DNA of 64,000 nucleotides from Aquibium carbonis (lineage in GTDB: Bacteria > Pseudomonadota > Alphaproteobacteria > Rhizobiales > Rhizobiaceae), in NCBI RefSeq assembly GCF_003970795.1, contig NZ_RWKW01000010.1, positions 1 through 64,000 of the forward strand. Reading direction: 5' to 3'. Under the pieces are notes generated by a model, which was given only the letters and a program-made list of their open reading frames with translations, ran no database searches and was not told the origin of the DNA. A program made the position numbers and the translations under genes. Positions 1 through 9,700 of the stretch are shown here, one piece after another. The first letter of the stretch is position 1. Each line of letters starts with the position of its first letter.

Positions 1-150
1 CTGGCGATGATAGGCGCCGCCGAGGGCCGCGCGCTGCTCGGCGAGCTCAACCGACAGTCCGGCGCGCGCCAGCCCCGTTGCTGCCGCCACACCGGCCGCG
101 CCACCGCCGATCACCAGGACGTCGCAGGACGATGGCAGGGGCTCACTCAT
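1..150 (-). CDS. FAD/NAD(P)-binding oxidoreductase subunit (HcnB/OoxA-like), N-terminal fragment
   Basis: Only the first 50 codons are in the window; the gene runs off the left edge. The N-terminus carries a Rossmann dinucleotide-binding motif (VLVIGGGAAGVAAA, residues 11-24) followed by an E-rich strand end, typical of the NAD(P)/FAD-binding alpha subunit of HcnB, opine oxidase A or D-hydroxyproline dehydrogenase enzymes. Its start overlaps the end of the upstream 2Fe-2S gene by 8 bp, so the two are translationally coupled and probably form one complex with the DadA-like subunit encoded first. These enzymes oxidise an imino or amino acid at the membrane or in the cytoplasm and pass electrons to quinone. 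The substrate cannot be told from this fragment. Confidence 0.8.
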   Translation of the reverse strand, partial: MSEPLPSSCDVLVIGGGAAGVAAATGLARAGLSVELAEQRAALGGAYHRQ

Positions 151-397
151 GGCGGCCTCCGAGCGCCGCGACGTCGAGCCCGTCGCTGGCCGGCGTCAGG
201 CAGGCCTCCACCACGGCGCCGTCGACGACGACGAGGCAGTTCTGGCAAGCGCCGATGCCGCAGAAATAGCGCGAGCCACCGCCGTCCCCGCCAGTGCTGA
301 GATCGCGCATGCCGGCTTTCGTAAGGGCAATCGCGATGCTCTCGCCATCGCCGAAGGCGACCGGCTCGCCCCGCCAGAGGAAGCAACCGCGTTTCAT
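143..397 (-). CDS. (2Fe-2S)-binding subunit of a three-component amino-acid dehydrogenase (HcnA/gamma-subunit-like)
   Basis: A short 84-residue protein with a ferredoxin-like 2Fe-2S loop: the cysteines of FCGIGACQNC (about residues 45-54) give the C-x4-C-x2-C pattern and a fourth Cys follows near residue 66. This matches the small electron-transfer subunit of hydrogen-cyanide synthase (HcnA), opine oxidase and D-hydroxyproline dehydrogenase (gamma). Its start overlaps the stop of the DadA-like subunit by 4 bp and its end overlaps the next flavin subunit by 8 bp, so all three subunits are made from one coupled message. The family is clear; the substrate is not. Confidence 0.85.
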   Translation of the reverse strand: MKRGCFLWRGEPVAFGDGESIAIALTKAGMRDLSTGGDGGGSRYFCGIGACQNCLVVVDGAVVEACLTPASDGLDVAALGGRHE

Positions 398-1563
398 GCC
401 ACGAGGCTCCTCTGTGCGAAGCGGTCGGGCGAGAAGGGCCTCAGGTCGAGTTCGCCCGGTTCACCGGCGACGATGCGGCTGACCGCCTGGCCGACGAGCG
501 GCCCCAGGCAGATTCCGTCGCCCTCGAAACCGGTCGCGACGACGAGGTTGTCATAGCCGGCCATGCGTCCGATGACGGGAAGACCATCGATCGTGGCAGA
601 GCGGACACCGGCAAAGACGCGGATGACGCGCAGCCGCTCCAGCGGCGGCAGCAGCCGTACCGCGCTGGCAAGAAGATGGCGGATGGCGGCGAGGTCGTTG
701 CCCGTGTCGGCGGTTTCCTCGCGCGTGCCGCCGATCAGGAACTGGCCGGTGCGCAGCGGATCGACGACGAGGCCGAAGCGGCGCGCGGCGGTTCCGCCGC
801 CCTGGATCGCGTCCTTGCTGAGAAGATAGCGGCACGACATCAGCGCACCCGGCAGGGTGGTGGCCAGCATCGGCGCGCGCTCCGTGACGACGAGTTGGCC
901 CTTGCGCGGCCGCACGATGCCCGGCAGGCCGATCAGGTCGGCCGAGCCGCCCCCGGCTGCGATGACGAAATGTTCGGCCTCGGCGCGTCCGCGCGACGTG
1001 TCGACCGCGGCAATCGAGCCGCCGGAGCCGCTGTCGACGAGGCCAAGGACCCGTGTGTCGCGCTCGACGGCGACGCCGCTGGCGGCGATCAGGCGGCGCA
1101 CGATCTCGTAGCCGATGGCGTGACCCTCGTTGCCGACCTCGATGGCCAGCCGCACGCCGGGCGAGACGTCCGGCAGGTAGCGCCGCAGTGCCTCGCCCTC
1201 GATGCGGCGCAGCGACATCCCTTCTCCGGCCAATGCGTCGGCATGGCCGACGAGGCTTTCGACCTCGCTCTCGTCCTCGGCAACCATCACGGTGGGCCGC
1301 TGCTTGAACAGGCCGGAGAACAACCCCTCCCTTTCGAGTTGCCGGTAGAGCGCGATGCCGGCCAGCGCCGTCGTCATCATCGGCCCCGGCCGCTTGCTGG
1401 CGACGGAAACGGCGCCGTCGGCCGAACCGCTGGCTGCGGCGGCAGGGGCAACCGCCTCGATCAGCCGGACCTTGTAGCCGCGCCGGGACAAGAAATAGGC
1501 CGTTGCCGCGCCGACGATGCCGGCTCCGACCACGACCACCGATTTCCCGCCCCTGCCATCCAT
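394..1563 (-). CDS. FAD-dependent oxidoreductase, DadA/HcnC/OoxB family (beta subunit)
   Basis: A 389-residue DAO-type flavoenzyme. The N-terminal FAD motif VVVVGAGIVGAATAYFL is at residues 9-25, and the C-terminal VVATGFEGDGICLGPLVGQ contacts the flavin in this family. DadA-type enzymes oxidise D-amino acids, glycine, sarcosine or imino acids. It is the first gene of a coupled operon with a 2Fe-2S subunit and an HcnB-like subunit, the composition of opine oxidase, HCN synthase and D-hydroxyproline dehydrogenase. The divergent LysR gene starts 150 bp away and is the likely regulator. Transcription of the operon should start between 1564 and 1712. The substrate is unassigned; hydroxyproline or an opine-like compound is an inference from subunit make-up. 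Confidence 0.88.
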   Translation of the reverse strand: MDGRGGKSVVVVGAGIVGAATAYFLSRRGYKVRLIEAVAPAAAASGSADGAVSVASKRPGPMMTTALAGIALYRQLEREGLFSGLFKQRPTVMVAEDESEVESLVGHADALAGEGMSLRRIEGEALRRYLPDVSPGVRLAIEVGNEGHAIGYEIVRRLIAASGVAVERDTRVLGLVDSGSGGSIAAVDTSRGRAEAEHFVIAAGGGSADLIGLPGIVRPRKGQLVVTERAPMLATTLPGALMSCRYLLSKDAIQGGGTAARRFGLVVDPLRTGQFLIGGTREETADTGNDLAAIRHLLASAVRLLPPLERLRVIRVFAGVRSATIDGLPVIGRMAGYDNLVVATGFEGDGICLGPLVGQAVSRIVAGEPGELDLRPFSPDRFAQRSLVA

Positions 1564-1691
1564 CGACTGCCGTCACCCTTTCGTGCCAGACTTGGCTTCG
1601 CGCCTGTCCCGCTTTCGATGCGGGGCTTGCGAGGGGATTTTCAGCGGCGCGCCCCGGACTGTCGATGCAAGAAGGCGGCCTTGGCTGCGCA

Positions 1692-1705
1692 GCAAATTTG
1701 TAGGG
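1692..1705 (-). promoter_or_regulatory. candidate LysR recognition motif between divergent genes
   Basis: Read on the minus strand this is CCCTACAAATTTGC. It lies 8 bp before the LysR start, in the divergent region with the dehydrogenase operon, and contains the small palindrome CAAATTTG. A similar CCTACAAA-ATT element sits upstream of the binding-protein gene at 2669. The repeated occurrence at two promoters next to a LysR gene is the only evidence. Confidence 0.3.
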
Positions 1706-1712
1706 TCGCGGG

Positions 1713-2648
1713 ATGAGCAAGGCGGGGAAAGGCAGGAGCGGCGTCAACCTGACGCTGATCCAGACCTTCTACGAGGTCGGCAGCCATGGTTCCTTCTCGG
1801 GCGCAGCCCGCGAACTCAATATCAGCTACCAATCGGCCGCCAATCACGTGCGGCGGCTGGAGCAGATCCTGAAAGCGAAGCTGATCGAGTCCGAGCAGGG
1901 CGCCAAGCGCATCTCGTTGACACCGCGTGGCCGGGCGCTGTTCAACCTCTTGCATCCGGAGTTCGACATCATGCTGGCGAGGCTGTCGAAGCTTCTGGAG
2001 AACCAGCGCTCGGCGCTCCGGGTCGGCATGCCGCAGGCGATCTTCTTCTATCTCTTTCCGGAAGTGCTGAAGACGTTTCGCGAACGACACCCTGACATGG
2101 AGATCGCGGTGGCCGAGCGCGACACGGTGCTGGCCGAGATGGTCAAGAACGGCAGCCTCGACATCTGCCTGTCGGAACGGCATTTCGGCGACCCGGTGGT
2201 CCCGCAGAAGCTGCTCGGCTCCTACCGGCTGAGCTTGGTCTTTCCGAGCGCATGGGGGGCTCCGCCGGCGCCGGAGGACGTGCCCGGCTGGAGCATCGGG
2301 CGACCCTTCGTGACCTACGAACCCGGCCAGACGCTGCGCAACCTGGCGCTCGATTTCCTCGGCCGCGACGGCCCGGCCGCGCAGCCAGCGATCTCGACGT
2401 CGGGCAGTTCCAGCGTCAAGCGATGCGTGGAGGCCGGTCTCGGCTTCGCGATCATTCCTTCCTGGTGCATCCGCGACGAAGACCAAAGCATCTCCAGCGT
2501 GAAGCTGACCAACCTTCCCGCCGTCGGGGTCTATTTCGGCAATGCCGAATTCCTCCAGAACCATCCCGCCGTGCGCGAACTGTTCGACATCTGCCGGCAG
2601 GAACTGGTCGGGCGGGAACTCGACGACGTCGGCACGGACGGGTTCTGA
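1713..2648 (+). CDS. LysR-family transcriptional regulator
   Basis: A 311-residue LysR regulator. The winged HTH is at about residues 12-70 (LIQTFYEVGSHGSFSGAA, then QSAANHVRRLE), and a periplasmic-binding-protein-like effector domain follows from about residue 95. It is transcribed away from the three-subunit flavin dehydrogenase and towards an amino-acid-type binding protein 155 bp downstream, so it probably controls both in response to the dehydrogenase substrate or a relative. The ATG at 1713 is followed by an extra basic stretch (MSKAGKGRSG) before the HTH. There is no strong Shine-Dalgarno sequence, so a slightly later start is possible. Confidence 0.92.
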   Translation: MSKAGKGRSGVNLTLIQTFYEVGSHGSFSGAARELNISYQSAANHVRRLEQILKAKLIESEQGAKRISLTPRGRALFNLLHPEFDIMLARLSKLLENQRSALRVGMPQAIFFYLFPEVLKTFRERHPDMEIAVAERDTVLAEMVKNGSLDICLSERHFGDPVVPQKLLGSYRLSLVFPSAWGAPPAPEDVPGWSIGRPFVTYEPGQTLRNLALDFLGRDGPAAQPAISTSGSSSVKRCVEAGLGFAIIPSWCIRDEDQSISSVKLTNLPAVGVYFGNAEFLQNHPAVRELFDICRQELVGRELDDVGTDGF

Positions 2649-2668
2649 CCCCGCCAGACCGCGCTCAA

Positions 2669-2682
2669 CCTACAAAATTCGA
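2669..2682 (+). promoter_or_regulatory. second copy of the candidate LysR motif, upstream of the binding-protein gene
   Basis: CCTACAAAATTCGA shares the first eight bases and 10 of 13 positions with the element in the upstream divergent region. It lies about 120 bp before the binding-protein start. It is proposed as a co-regulation signal only. Confidence 0.25.
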
Positions 2683-2803
2683 GATAAGTCGCCGCTATTG
2701 TCTAGCATTGTTCCCGCCTCCCCCGGGGTTACGCTACGTCCGGATGTCCAGAAAAGGCGATCCGCCGCGCAAGCGGCCCGGGGAACAAGAAGGGGTTTGT
2801 CGA

Positions 2804-3631
2804 ATGAAGATGCTGAAAACGATTTTGGCGGGTGCGGCGGTCGCGCTCGGACTGATGAGCAGCGCGGTGCAGGCGCAAAGCACCGTCGACGAGATCAAGG
2901 CGCGCGGCGTGCTGCGCGTTCCGGGGATCCTCAACGAGGTGCCTTACTTCTCCAAGGATCCGCGCACCGGCGAATGGAAGGGCTTCGTCATCGACATGGC
3001 GGGCGACATCGCCAAGACGCTGGACGTGAAGCTGGAGGTCGTGGAGTCGAGCTGGGCCAACGCCATCCTCGACGTGCAGAGCGGCAAGGTCGACATGGCT
3101 TTCGCCGTGACAGCGACGCCGACGCGGGCCTTGTCCGTCTGGTTCTCGGAGCCGACCTATTTCAACTCCTTCGTGCTGGTGTCGGCGAAGGCCGAGCTGG
3201 AGGGCAAGACCTGGGCCGAACTCAACAATGACCAGTACACCTTCGCCGTCGATCTCGGCTCGGCGCAGGACCTGATCGCGACGCAGTATCTGCCCAAGGC
3301 CAACATGCTGCGCTTCAAGACGCGCGACGAGGCGATCGTGGCCGTGGCGACGGGCAAGGCCGACGGGCTTGTCAACACCATGCTGAACGGACTGGTGATG
3401 ACGAAGAAGACGCCCGACCTCGGCAAGGTCGTGGTGCCCACGCCGGTGCTTTCGACGCCGTCCGTGGTGGCCATCAACTATGGCGCGGACGAAGTTTGGA
3501 AGAGTTTCGTTTCGGGCTGGGCCGCCTACAACCGTCGCATCGGCAACAACCAGACCTGGATCGTCAACAGCCTGGAGCCCTTCGGCATCACGCTCGACGA
3601 CATGCCGGAAGGGTTCGGCTTCGGCGGCTGA
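2804..3631 (+). CDS. extracellular solute-binding protein, family 3 (amino-acid type), orphan
   Basis: A 275-residue periplasmic binding protein. The ATG at 2804 starts a clear signal peptide (residues 1-24, cut after VQA) and has a purine-rich AAGAAGGGG element about 8 bp upstream. The mature protein begins with the usual SBP_bac_3 pattern (VDEIKARGVLRVP) and includes a GFVIDMAGDIAKTL segment. Family members bind polar amino acids or similar solutes and feed ABC importers. No permease or ATPase gene follows: a strong hairpin ends the transcript and the next gene is on the other strand. It must therefore work with a transporter encoded elsewhere, or as a sensor partner. The LysR and dehydrogenase neighbours suggest an amino or imino acid ligand. 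Confidence 0.9.
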   Translation: MKMLKTILAGAAVALGLMSSAVQAQSTVDEIKARGVLRVPGILNEVPYFSKDPRTGEWKGFVIDMAGDIAKTLDVKLEVVESSWANAILDVQSGKVDMAFAVTATPTRALSVWFSEPTYFNSFVLVSAKAELEGKTWAELNNDQYTFAVDLGSAQDLIATQYLPKANMLRFKTRDEAIVAVATGKADGLVNTMLNGLVMTKKTPDLGKVVVPTPVLSTPSVVAINYGADEVWKSFVSGWAAYNRRIGNNQTWIVNSLEPFGITLDDMPEGFGFGG

Positions 3632-3664
3632 AGCGCACGGAACCATACAGTTTGGACAAATCGG

Positions 3665-3698
3665 AACGGCCGCCTCGATGGGCGGCCGTTGGCGTTTT
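3665..3698 (+). terminator. intrinsic-type terminator after the binding-protein gene
   Basis: A perfect 10-bp stem (AACGGCCGCC at 3665-3674 with GGCGGCCGTT at 3681-3690) closes a 6-base loop and is followed by GGCGTTTTC. It starts 33 bp after the stop codon and lies between convergent genes, so it may also act on the CHAT gene transcript coming from the other side. Confidence 0.7.
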
Positions 3699-3757
3699 CG
3701 GCGACGCCGCGCCGACGATCGCGCTTCTGGCAAAGCGGGACGCCTCGACGGCGCCCA

Positions 3758-6700
3758 TCAGGGCATGCCGATCGTCATGTATCCGGCCCAGGCGGCGGGA
3801 TGGGCAAAGACGCCCTCCTCGATCATGCCGCGCTGGGCAGCCGCCATCGCCGCCAGCGCGTCGTCTTCGTAGTGCTCGTAAAACCGTGTGGCGAGTTCGA
3901 GCGAAGCCAGATCATTGACCTTCCACAGCGTGGCCGCGACGGTGGGAACGCCCGCATGGGCAAAGGCGCGCGACAGCGTCTGGAATTCCACCCCCTGCCC
4001 GCCGAGCCCGGTCTCGCAGGCCGACAGGAACACCATGTCGGTGTTGGCGAAGTCGAGCAGCTGAATGTCGACCAGCTTGAGCTTACGGTTGCCGGACAAA
4101 AGAATGTAGCTCTCCTCGGGCCGCGCGGCATCCAGCACGCCGTGCGTCGCCAGGTGAACCGCCTTCGATTCCGGACCCATTTGCAGGAAGGCGTCGTAGT
4201 CCGCCTCGTCGCCGATGCGGGTTTCGGCAAAAAGGCTCGTCCGTTCCTCGATGGCCTTCGCCTCGCGGCGGGCGCCGGGAAGCGATCCGTCCGGATCGCC
4301 CAGGATCAGCATCTGGTCGGAGGCCGAGCCGACATGGCTGAGGAACAGGTGCACGAGATACAGCGACGGCATCAGCCCGATCGTGTGATCCTGGACGACG
4401 AAGCGGTTGCGCTCGCCCCTCTCGCTGATCAGTCCCGCAAACGGGACTTCCGCAAGCGCTCCAGCCGGTACGATGAACACATGGTCATAGCTGCCGAGCT
4501 CATGCGCCACGGGCAGGATGAGGGTCCGGTAGAGATCGTGCAGGAGGTCGAAGAGCTCCCGATCCCGTTCCTCGACCGTCACCGGCGACAGGACCTCCTT
4601 GCGCAGCGATGCGCCACTCCGTTCCCCCTGCAGGAGTCCGGCGGCGCGCGCCTCCAGAAGCCGTCGTGCCTTGCGCGCCCGCTCGAACAGGGCGCGGGTC
4701 TCGACCTGAACCTCGCGGACGTGGCGTTCTTGACGCGAGACCAGATGGACGTAGAGCGTCTTGGTGGTGGGGATGTATTGCACCATCGCCGCGCCGTCCG
4801 GAATGTCCTTCTGGAGCGCGGCAAGGTCGAGCGGTTTCATCTGCAACGTCTGTGCAAGCGCTTCGGAGTCGCGCTCGAGTTGCAGGAGGAGCCTCGACAT
4901 CTGGCGTTCGCGCTGCGTGACCAGGGTGCGGATCCGCTCGGCGCTGTCGGCGGGCTCCCTGGCCGTCGGCTCGTCGTTCGACCGTTCCGTGGGCCGAGGC
5001 GCCAGGCGCTCGACCAGGGGCGCGCGATCGATCATTTTCTCGGCGACCGAGAGGCGGGAGACCTCGGCCTCGAGCTCGAGATAGCGCCGCGCGAGCTTGG
5101 CGCGCGGGTCGTCGCCGTCGAGACCATTGATGAAGATCTGCCGCTGGCGGCGCAGGTTTTCCTCCTCCTGGATGCGGAAGGCTTCGTCGCCGAGACCGCT
5201 GGCGAACAGGAAGCTTTCCGCCCCTGCCCCGCCGGTGTCGAAGATGAGCAGGCCGCGGTCGGTCCCCGCGTAGATGCGCCCCTCCCCATCGGTCTCGACG
5301 GCGTGGACGACCTTGGCGCCATAGCGCGCCAGATGGCTGTCGGGCAGAAGCTGGTTGATGCGTTCGGGATAGAACCACCGTCCGGCATGATGGCCGATGA
5401 TGCCGGCCGCCGTCGGGAAAAGCCAGATGTCGTCGCCGATCGCCGCGCCGCGGCCACCCAGGAACAGGTTCGGATGTGCCTCGAGGAGGGCCTGGTAGCT
5501 TGGTTCGTCGATGCCTTCGACATAGGTGAAGCGCCCGGTCTCGTGCAGGCCCATTCCCCCGGTCGTGCCGAGGATCGCGCGGCCTTCGCCGATCTGGGTG
5601 TAGCTGGTGATGAACCAGGGTCGGGCCCACAGGTCATCCTCGGTGCCGGCGCGGTCGAACGTCTCTCCGTTCCACTGCGCGACGCCGCCGGACATCTGGC
5701 TGCCGCCGATCTGGATGTGCTTCTCGTTCGATCCGATCACCCACACCCGGCCGTCGAAGGTCACATGCACGCCCGCGATCCAGTCGGTCGGCATGGGAAA
5801 CGCCGCCCGGTCGAGGAACCAGGAGAACTCGCGTGTCTCGCCGTCGACATGCCGGAACACCGAGGTCCGCGTCGTCGCCCAGACCGCGCCGTCGGTTCCG
5901 AGCGCGATGCCGGTGACCTCGTTGTTTCGCGATTCGCGCGCTTCCGGCGCGTCGTAGGCCTCGGTGTCGTTGCGGGCGGAAAACAGCAGTTCCGGATAGG
6001 CGTCGCCGGTGCGGTACCGCATGATGTCGGAGCCATCGTTGAACAGCATCCCGCCAGGCGCGGGAATCATCGCGGTGACCCGCGCGCCAAACAGGTACTG
6101 CGGCTCGATCTCGCCGTCGTGGAGCCGGGCGTGCATGCCGGAGCCGCGCGCGAAATAGGTCACGCGTCCTTCCGCATCCGTAACGAGATGACGGACTGGT
6201 CCACGCTTGTCGACCAGCGCCTGCCCACGCTCGAAGGCGTGGAGACGTCCGTCGTCGGACAGGATCCAGAGGCTTCCGCCCGCCATCGCCATGGCCAGCG
6301 CGGGGGCCTGGCGCAAAGTGTGCGGCAGGTTCAGGTGTTCGAAGTAGCCGCGATGATGGATGGAGATGCCGAGATCGGTCAAGACGGCGAGCGCGTCGGG
6401 TTCGTCCTCGATGGCTTGAATCGAGGCGAGTCCGTAGAGCGAACGGGCAACCTGCATGTCCTGTTGACCCTCGACGCGACGAAGCGGGGAGAAGCCGCCG
6501 TCTGCCTGCCGGTCGAGCGTTAACAGATCGGTGCCTGCGGCAATCGCGACCGATCCGTCGGACAGGACGTGCGCGGCGCGGACGTCGAGATCGGCGAGCC
6601 GCTCGGGGGGGCCGCCGGCACGCAGCCACCAAAGCCCCGCATTGACGCCGACGAGAAGTTCGTCGTCGGAAACGGGCGTGACGAAGACGGGCTCCGCATC

Positions 6701-9700
6701 CGCCAGCAATGCCTCGGCCCCGAATCGCTCTAGGAGGTCGGGGCTGGGCCCCTCCCCGTCGAAGAACGACAGCCCGCCTTGCCCGGCGGCGATGACGCCG
6801 CCGCGCCACGGCGCGAGAACCGCCACCCGTCGCGCCGCCAGTCCGTCCGACGCGGATCGGAAGCGGGCGACGACGGCGCCCATCTGGTCTACCCGGTACA
6901 GACCGTCGGCCGTTCCGAGCCAGAGCGCGCCGTCGCCGGCATCGGCGATCGACAGGACGTCGGAAACGGCGCTCGCCTTCCTGTCCGGCGCAGCCTCCAC
7001 CAGCGCGCCGGCCCGCAGATCGACGAGATGGCGCAGCCAGAAGCCGTCCTTGCGGATGAACAGTCCGTCATTGGACGCCAGCAGAACGCGGCCGTCCTGC
7101 GTTGCGTGAAGGGTGCGGGCGCGCAGCCTCTCGCGCAGCGGCTTCGGCGCATAGGTCGACATGTCGTAGGTCGCCCAATAGCCGGGATTGGACAGGTCGG
7201 ATCGCGGCAGCCATCGAGCCTGCGCGAGCAGGGCGAGCGGCCGGGCACGAATCTCGCGGGCCAGGGCATCGTCGCCATCGAGGGCGCCGGCGGGCAGCAG
7301 ATCGCGTGCCTCGCGCCAGTAGTCCCAATGCTGCTCGTCCAGTCCGGCCGGGAAGGTCGTCGCGTAGAGCCGATGCAGCAGCGCGAGCGCCCTCAGGCCG
7401 ATCTCGGGCTTGGGCCTTGCGGAGAGAATGTCGAACAGCCGATCCTCGGCGGTGCGGAAAGCCTCGCCGGTCCCGTCGACCTTCGACACCAGGGCTTCCA
7501 GCCTGTTCAGCAGCAAGGCGTTCGTCGGATCATCGCGAAAATCGCGAACGTCTCCGATCAACTGCTCGAGTTCGCGTTCGAAAGCCGGATCGACGACCGA
7601 GGCGTTGGAATCGACCTGCCGCGTGATCGCCAGGATTTCCTGGAAGGCCTGGGTGATCTTCAGGGCCGTCGTGGTGTCGCCGTCGTCCGCCTCGACCTTC
7701 TCGATGTTGCCGGCCCCGTCATAGCGGACTGACAGGCGGCCGGTCCCCTCGAGGATGATGAGCACGGGCTGGCCGTCGTCATTGTACTCGAGCGTCAGTT
7801 CGCTTTCGTCAGAGGTCACGAAGCGGACGATGCGGTCGGCCTCGTCGTAGCCGAAGAGGATGGCGCGTCCGTCGGAGCGTTCGACCGAGGTCAGGTTGCC
7901 TCGATCGTCATAGTCGAACCGCTGCCAGCCGCGCCCGCGCTGTCGAAGGACCGGCGCGCCGGTGACCGGGTCGTCGGTCTCGACATGCCGCTGGCCGTCC
8001 GGAAAAAGCGTGGTCTTGGTCACCGTCGCGGCGTCGACCTGGACGATGGGGGAATTGCCCTGCGCCTTCTGCCGTGCGGTCTCGAACCAGCCGACATAGC
8101 GAAGGCTGTGGGAGAGATACTTCTCGCGACCGTACTGCTTGACGAAATTGTCGGAGTCGCTTTCGAAACCCTTGCTCACGTGATGATAGAGCGATTCCTT
8201 GTCGCGAAAGACATCCGGCGCAACCTCCTTCATGCGCTCGAACAGTATCTTTGCCCAGATCCCGCTGCCGCCCCATTTCGAATGGCGATCGGCGATTTCC
8301 GCCATCCGCACGCCATCATAGGGATCTCGCTCGTACCAGCGGTGCAGCGCGGCGAAGACATGGCGGCGATTCAGCGTCTTGGCCAGTCCGCCGTAGAAGC
8401 CGTCCGTCATCGCTGCGGCCCAATCCGGCTGGAGCCGAACCGCGGCCTTCCAGTCCGCCACCATCCTGGACTTGTCGCCGAAGGTGCTCGACAGGCGCGA
8501 GAACTGGCGGGCGACCTCGCCCTGGTTCTCTCCAAGGCGGATCGCCTCCTCGCAATCGGCGCGGGCACGGTCGTAGAGCGCCTGGTCGGCTGCCCCACCC
8601 TCCTGCATGAACACGCTCACCAGATAGCAATGCTCGAACAGGACCCGATCGAGCTCGCTCCCCATGATGCCGGTCATGGACGAGCGTGCCTCTTCGAGCG
8701 TGGCGAACACGTCGTCCCATCGGCGCGTCTTGCGGTGAAGTTCGGCGATCGTTCGGACCGGGAAGGCGCGGTCGGGATGGCGCGCGCGCACATCGTGCCA
8801 GAAGGCCAGTCGAGCGTCGTTGGTCGTGTGCTCGTCGCCAAGCGGCTTCCAGTAGTCTTCATAGGCGCCCCATCGCGCCGCCATGCGCCGATACTGTGCC
8901 AGCGCGCGTTCCGGCGTTTCGACGGCGCGAAGATGTTCCAGATAGAGGCTCGTGCCGTGAGACGGGCTTTCGAAGCGGTCGATCCAGTCGTCGATGACGT
9001 CCGCATCGTCGGCCGAAACCTTGCCCTTGACCAGGTGGTGCACGAGATTGCGCATCATCCATTCGGAGGACGGATGCGCCTCCACCGCCTCCCGGAAGTG
9101 ATCGATCGCCTCCGGCGAGCCGGTTTCGTAGAGTGCGGCGGCCCTGTAGAAGGCATCCTGGGACGGGCGGCCGAACCGCTCGGCAAAACGCGTCATGACG
9201 GCCTCGAGCCCCGCGCCGTCGCCGGCGCCCGCTTCGATACCGATCAGGTTCGCCAGGTCGTCCAGCGAGGCCTTGGGCGCGGCCGCCGCCTTGCGTGCAT
9301 ATGGAGCCGCCTCGGCCATGCGCTTGCTGTCGATTTCGATCTGCGCCATGACGCTGTGCAGACGGACCCCATCGGGCCAGCGCTCCAGCGCGGCGCGAGC
9401 GATCCGCCGCGCCGCGCCGCGATCGTCTGCCCGCCGGTAGGCGTCGGCGAGAATTCGTTCGATTTCCATGTCCAGCGCTTCGGCGCGCAGCGGCGTGGTC
9501 GCCAGGAGCCGCGTGCGCAACTCCGCGCGAACGGCATCTTCCGGTTCGAAGCGCACGGCGATCCTGGCCGTCGCCTCGACATAGGACGCGAAGGGATAGA
9601 GTTCTGTCAGTTTTCGCAGCATCGCCAGCGCCTGCGGCCAGTCTCGCGCCTGGTCGACCATCTGCGCCTTGAAATGCAACGCACCCTGATCGTCGGGACG

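Noticed and set aside
3689-6523. 944-codon open frame on the plus strand opposite the CHAT gene
   Set aside because: Composition is Arg/Ala/Gly-rich with no domain, it lies antisense to a well-supported gene, and long antisense frames are common in high-GC DNA.
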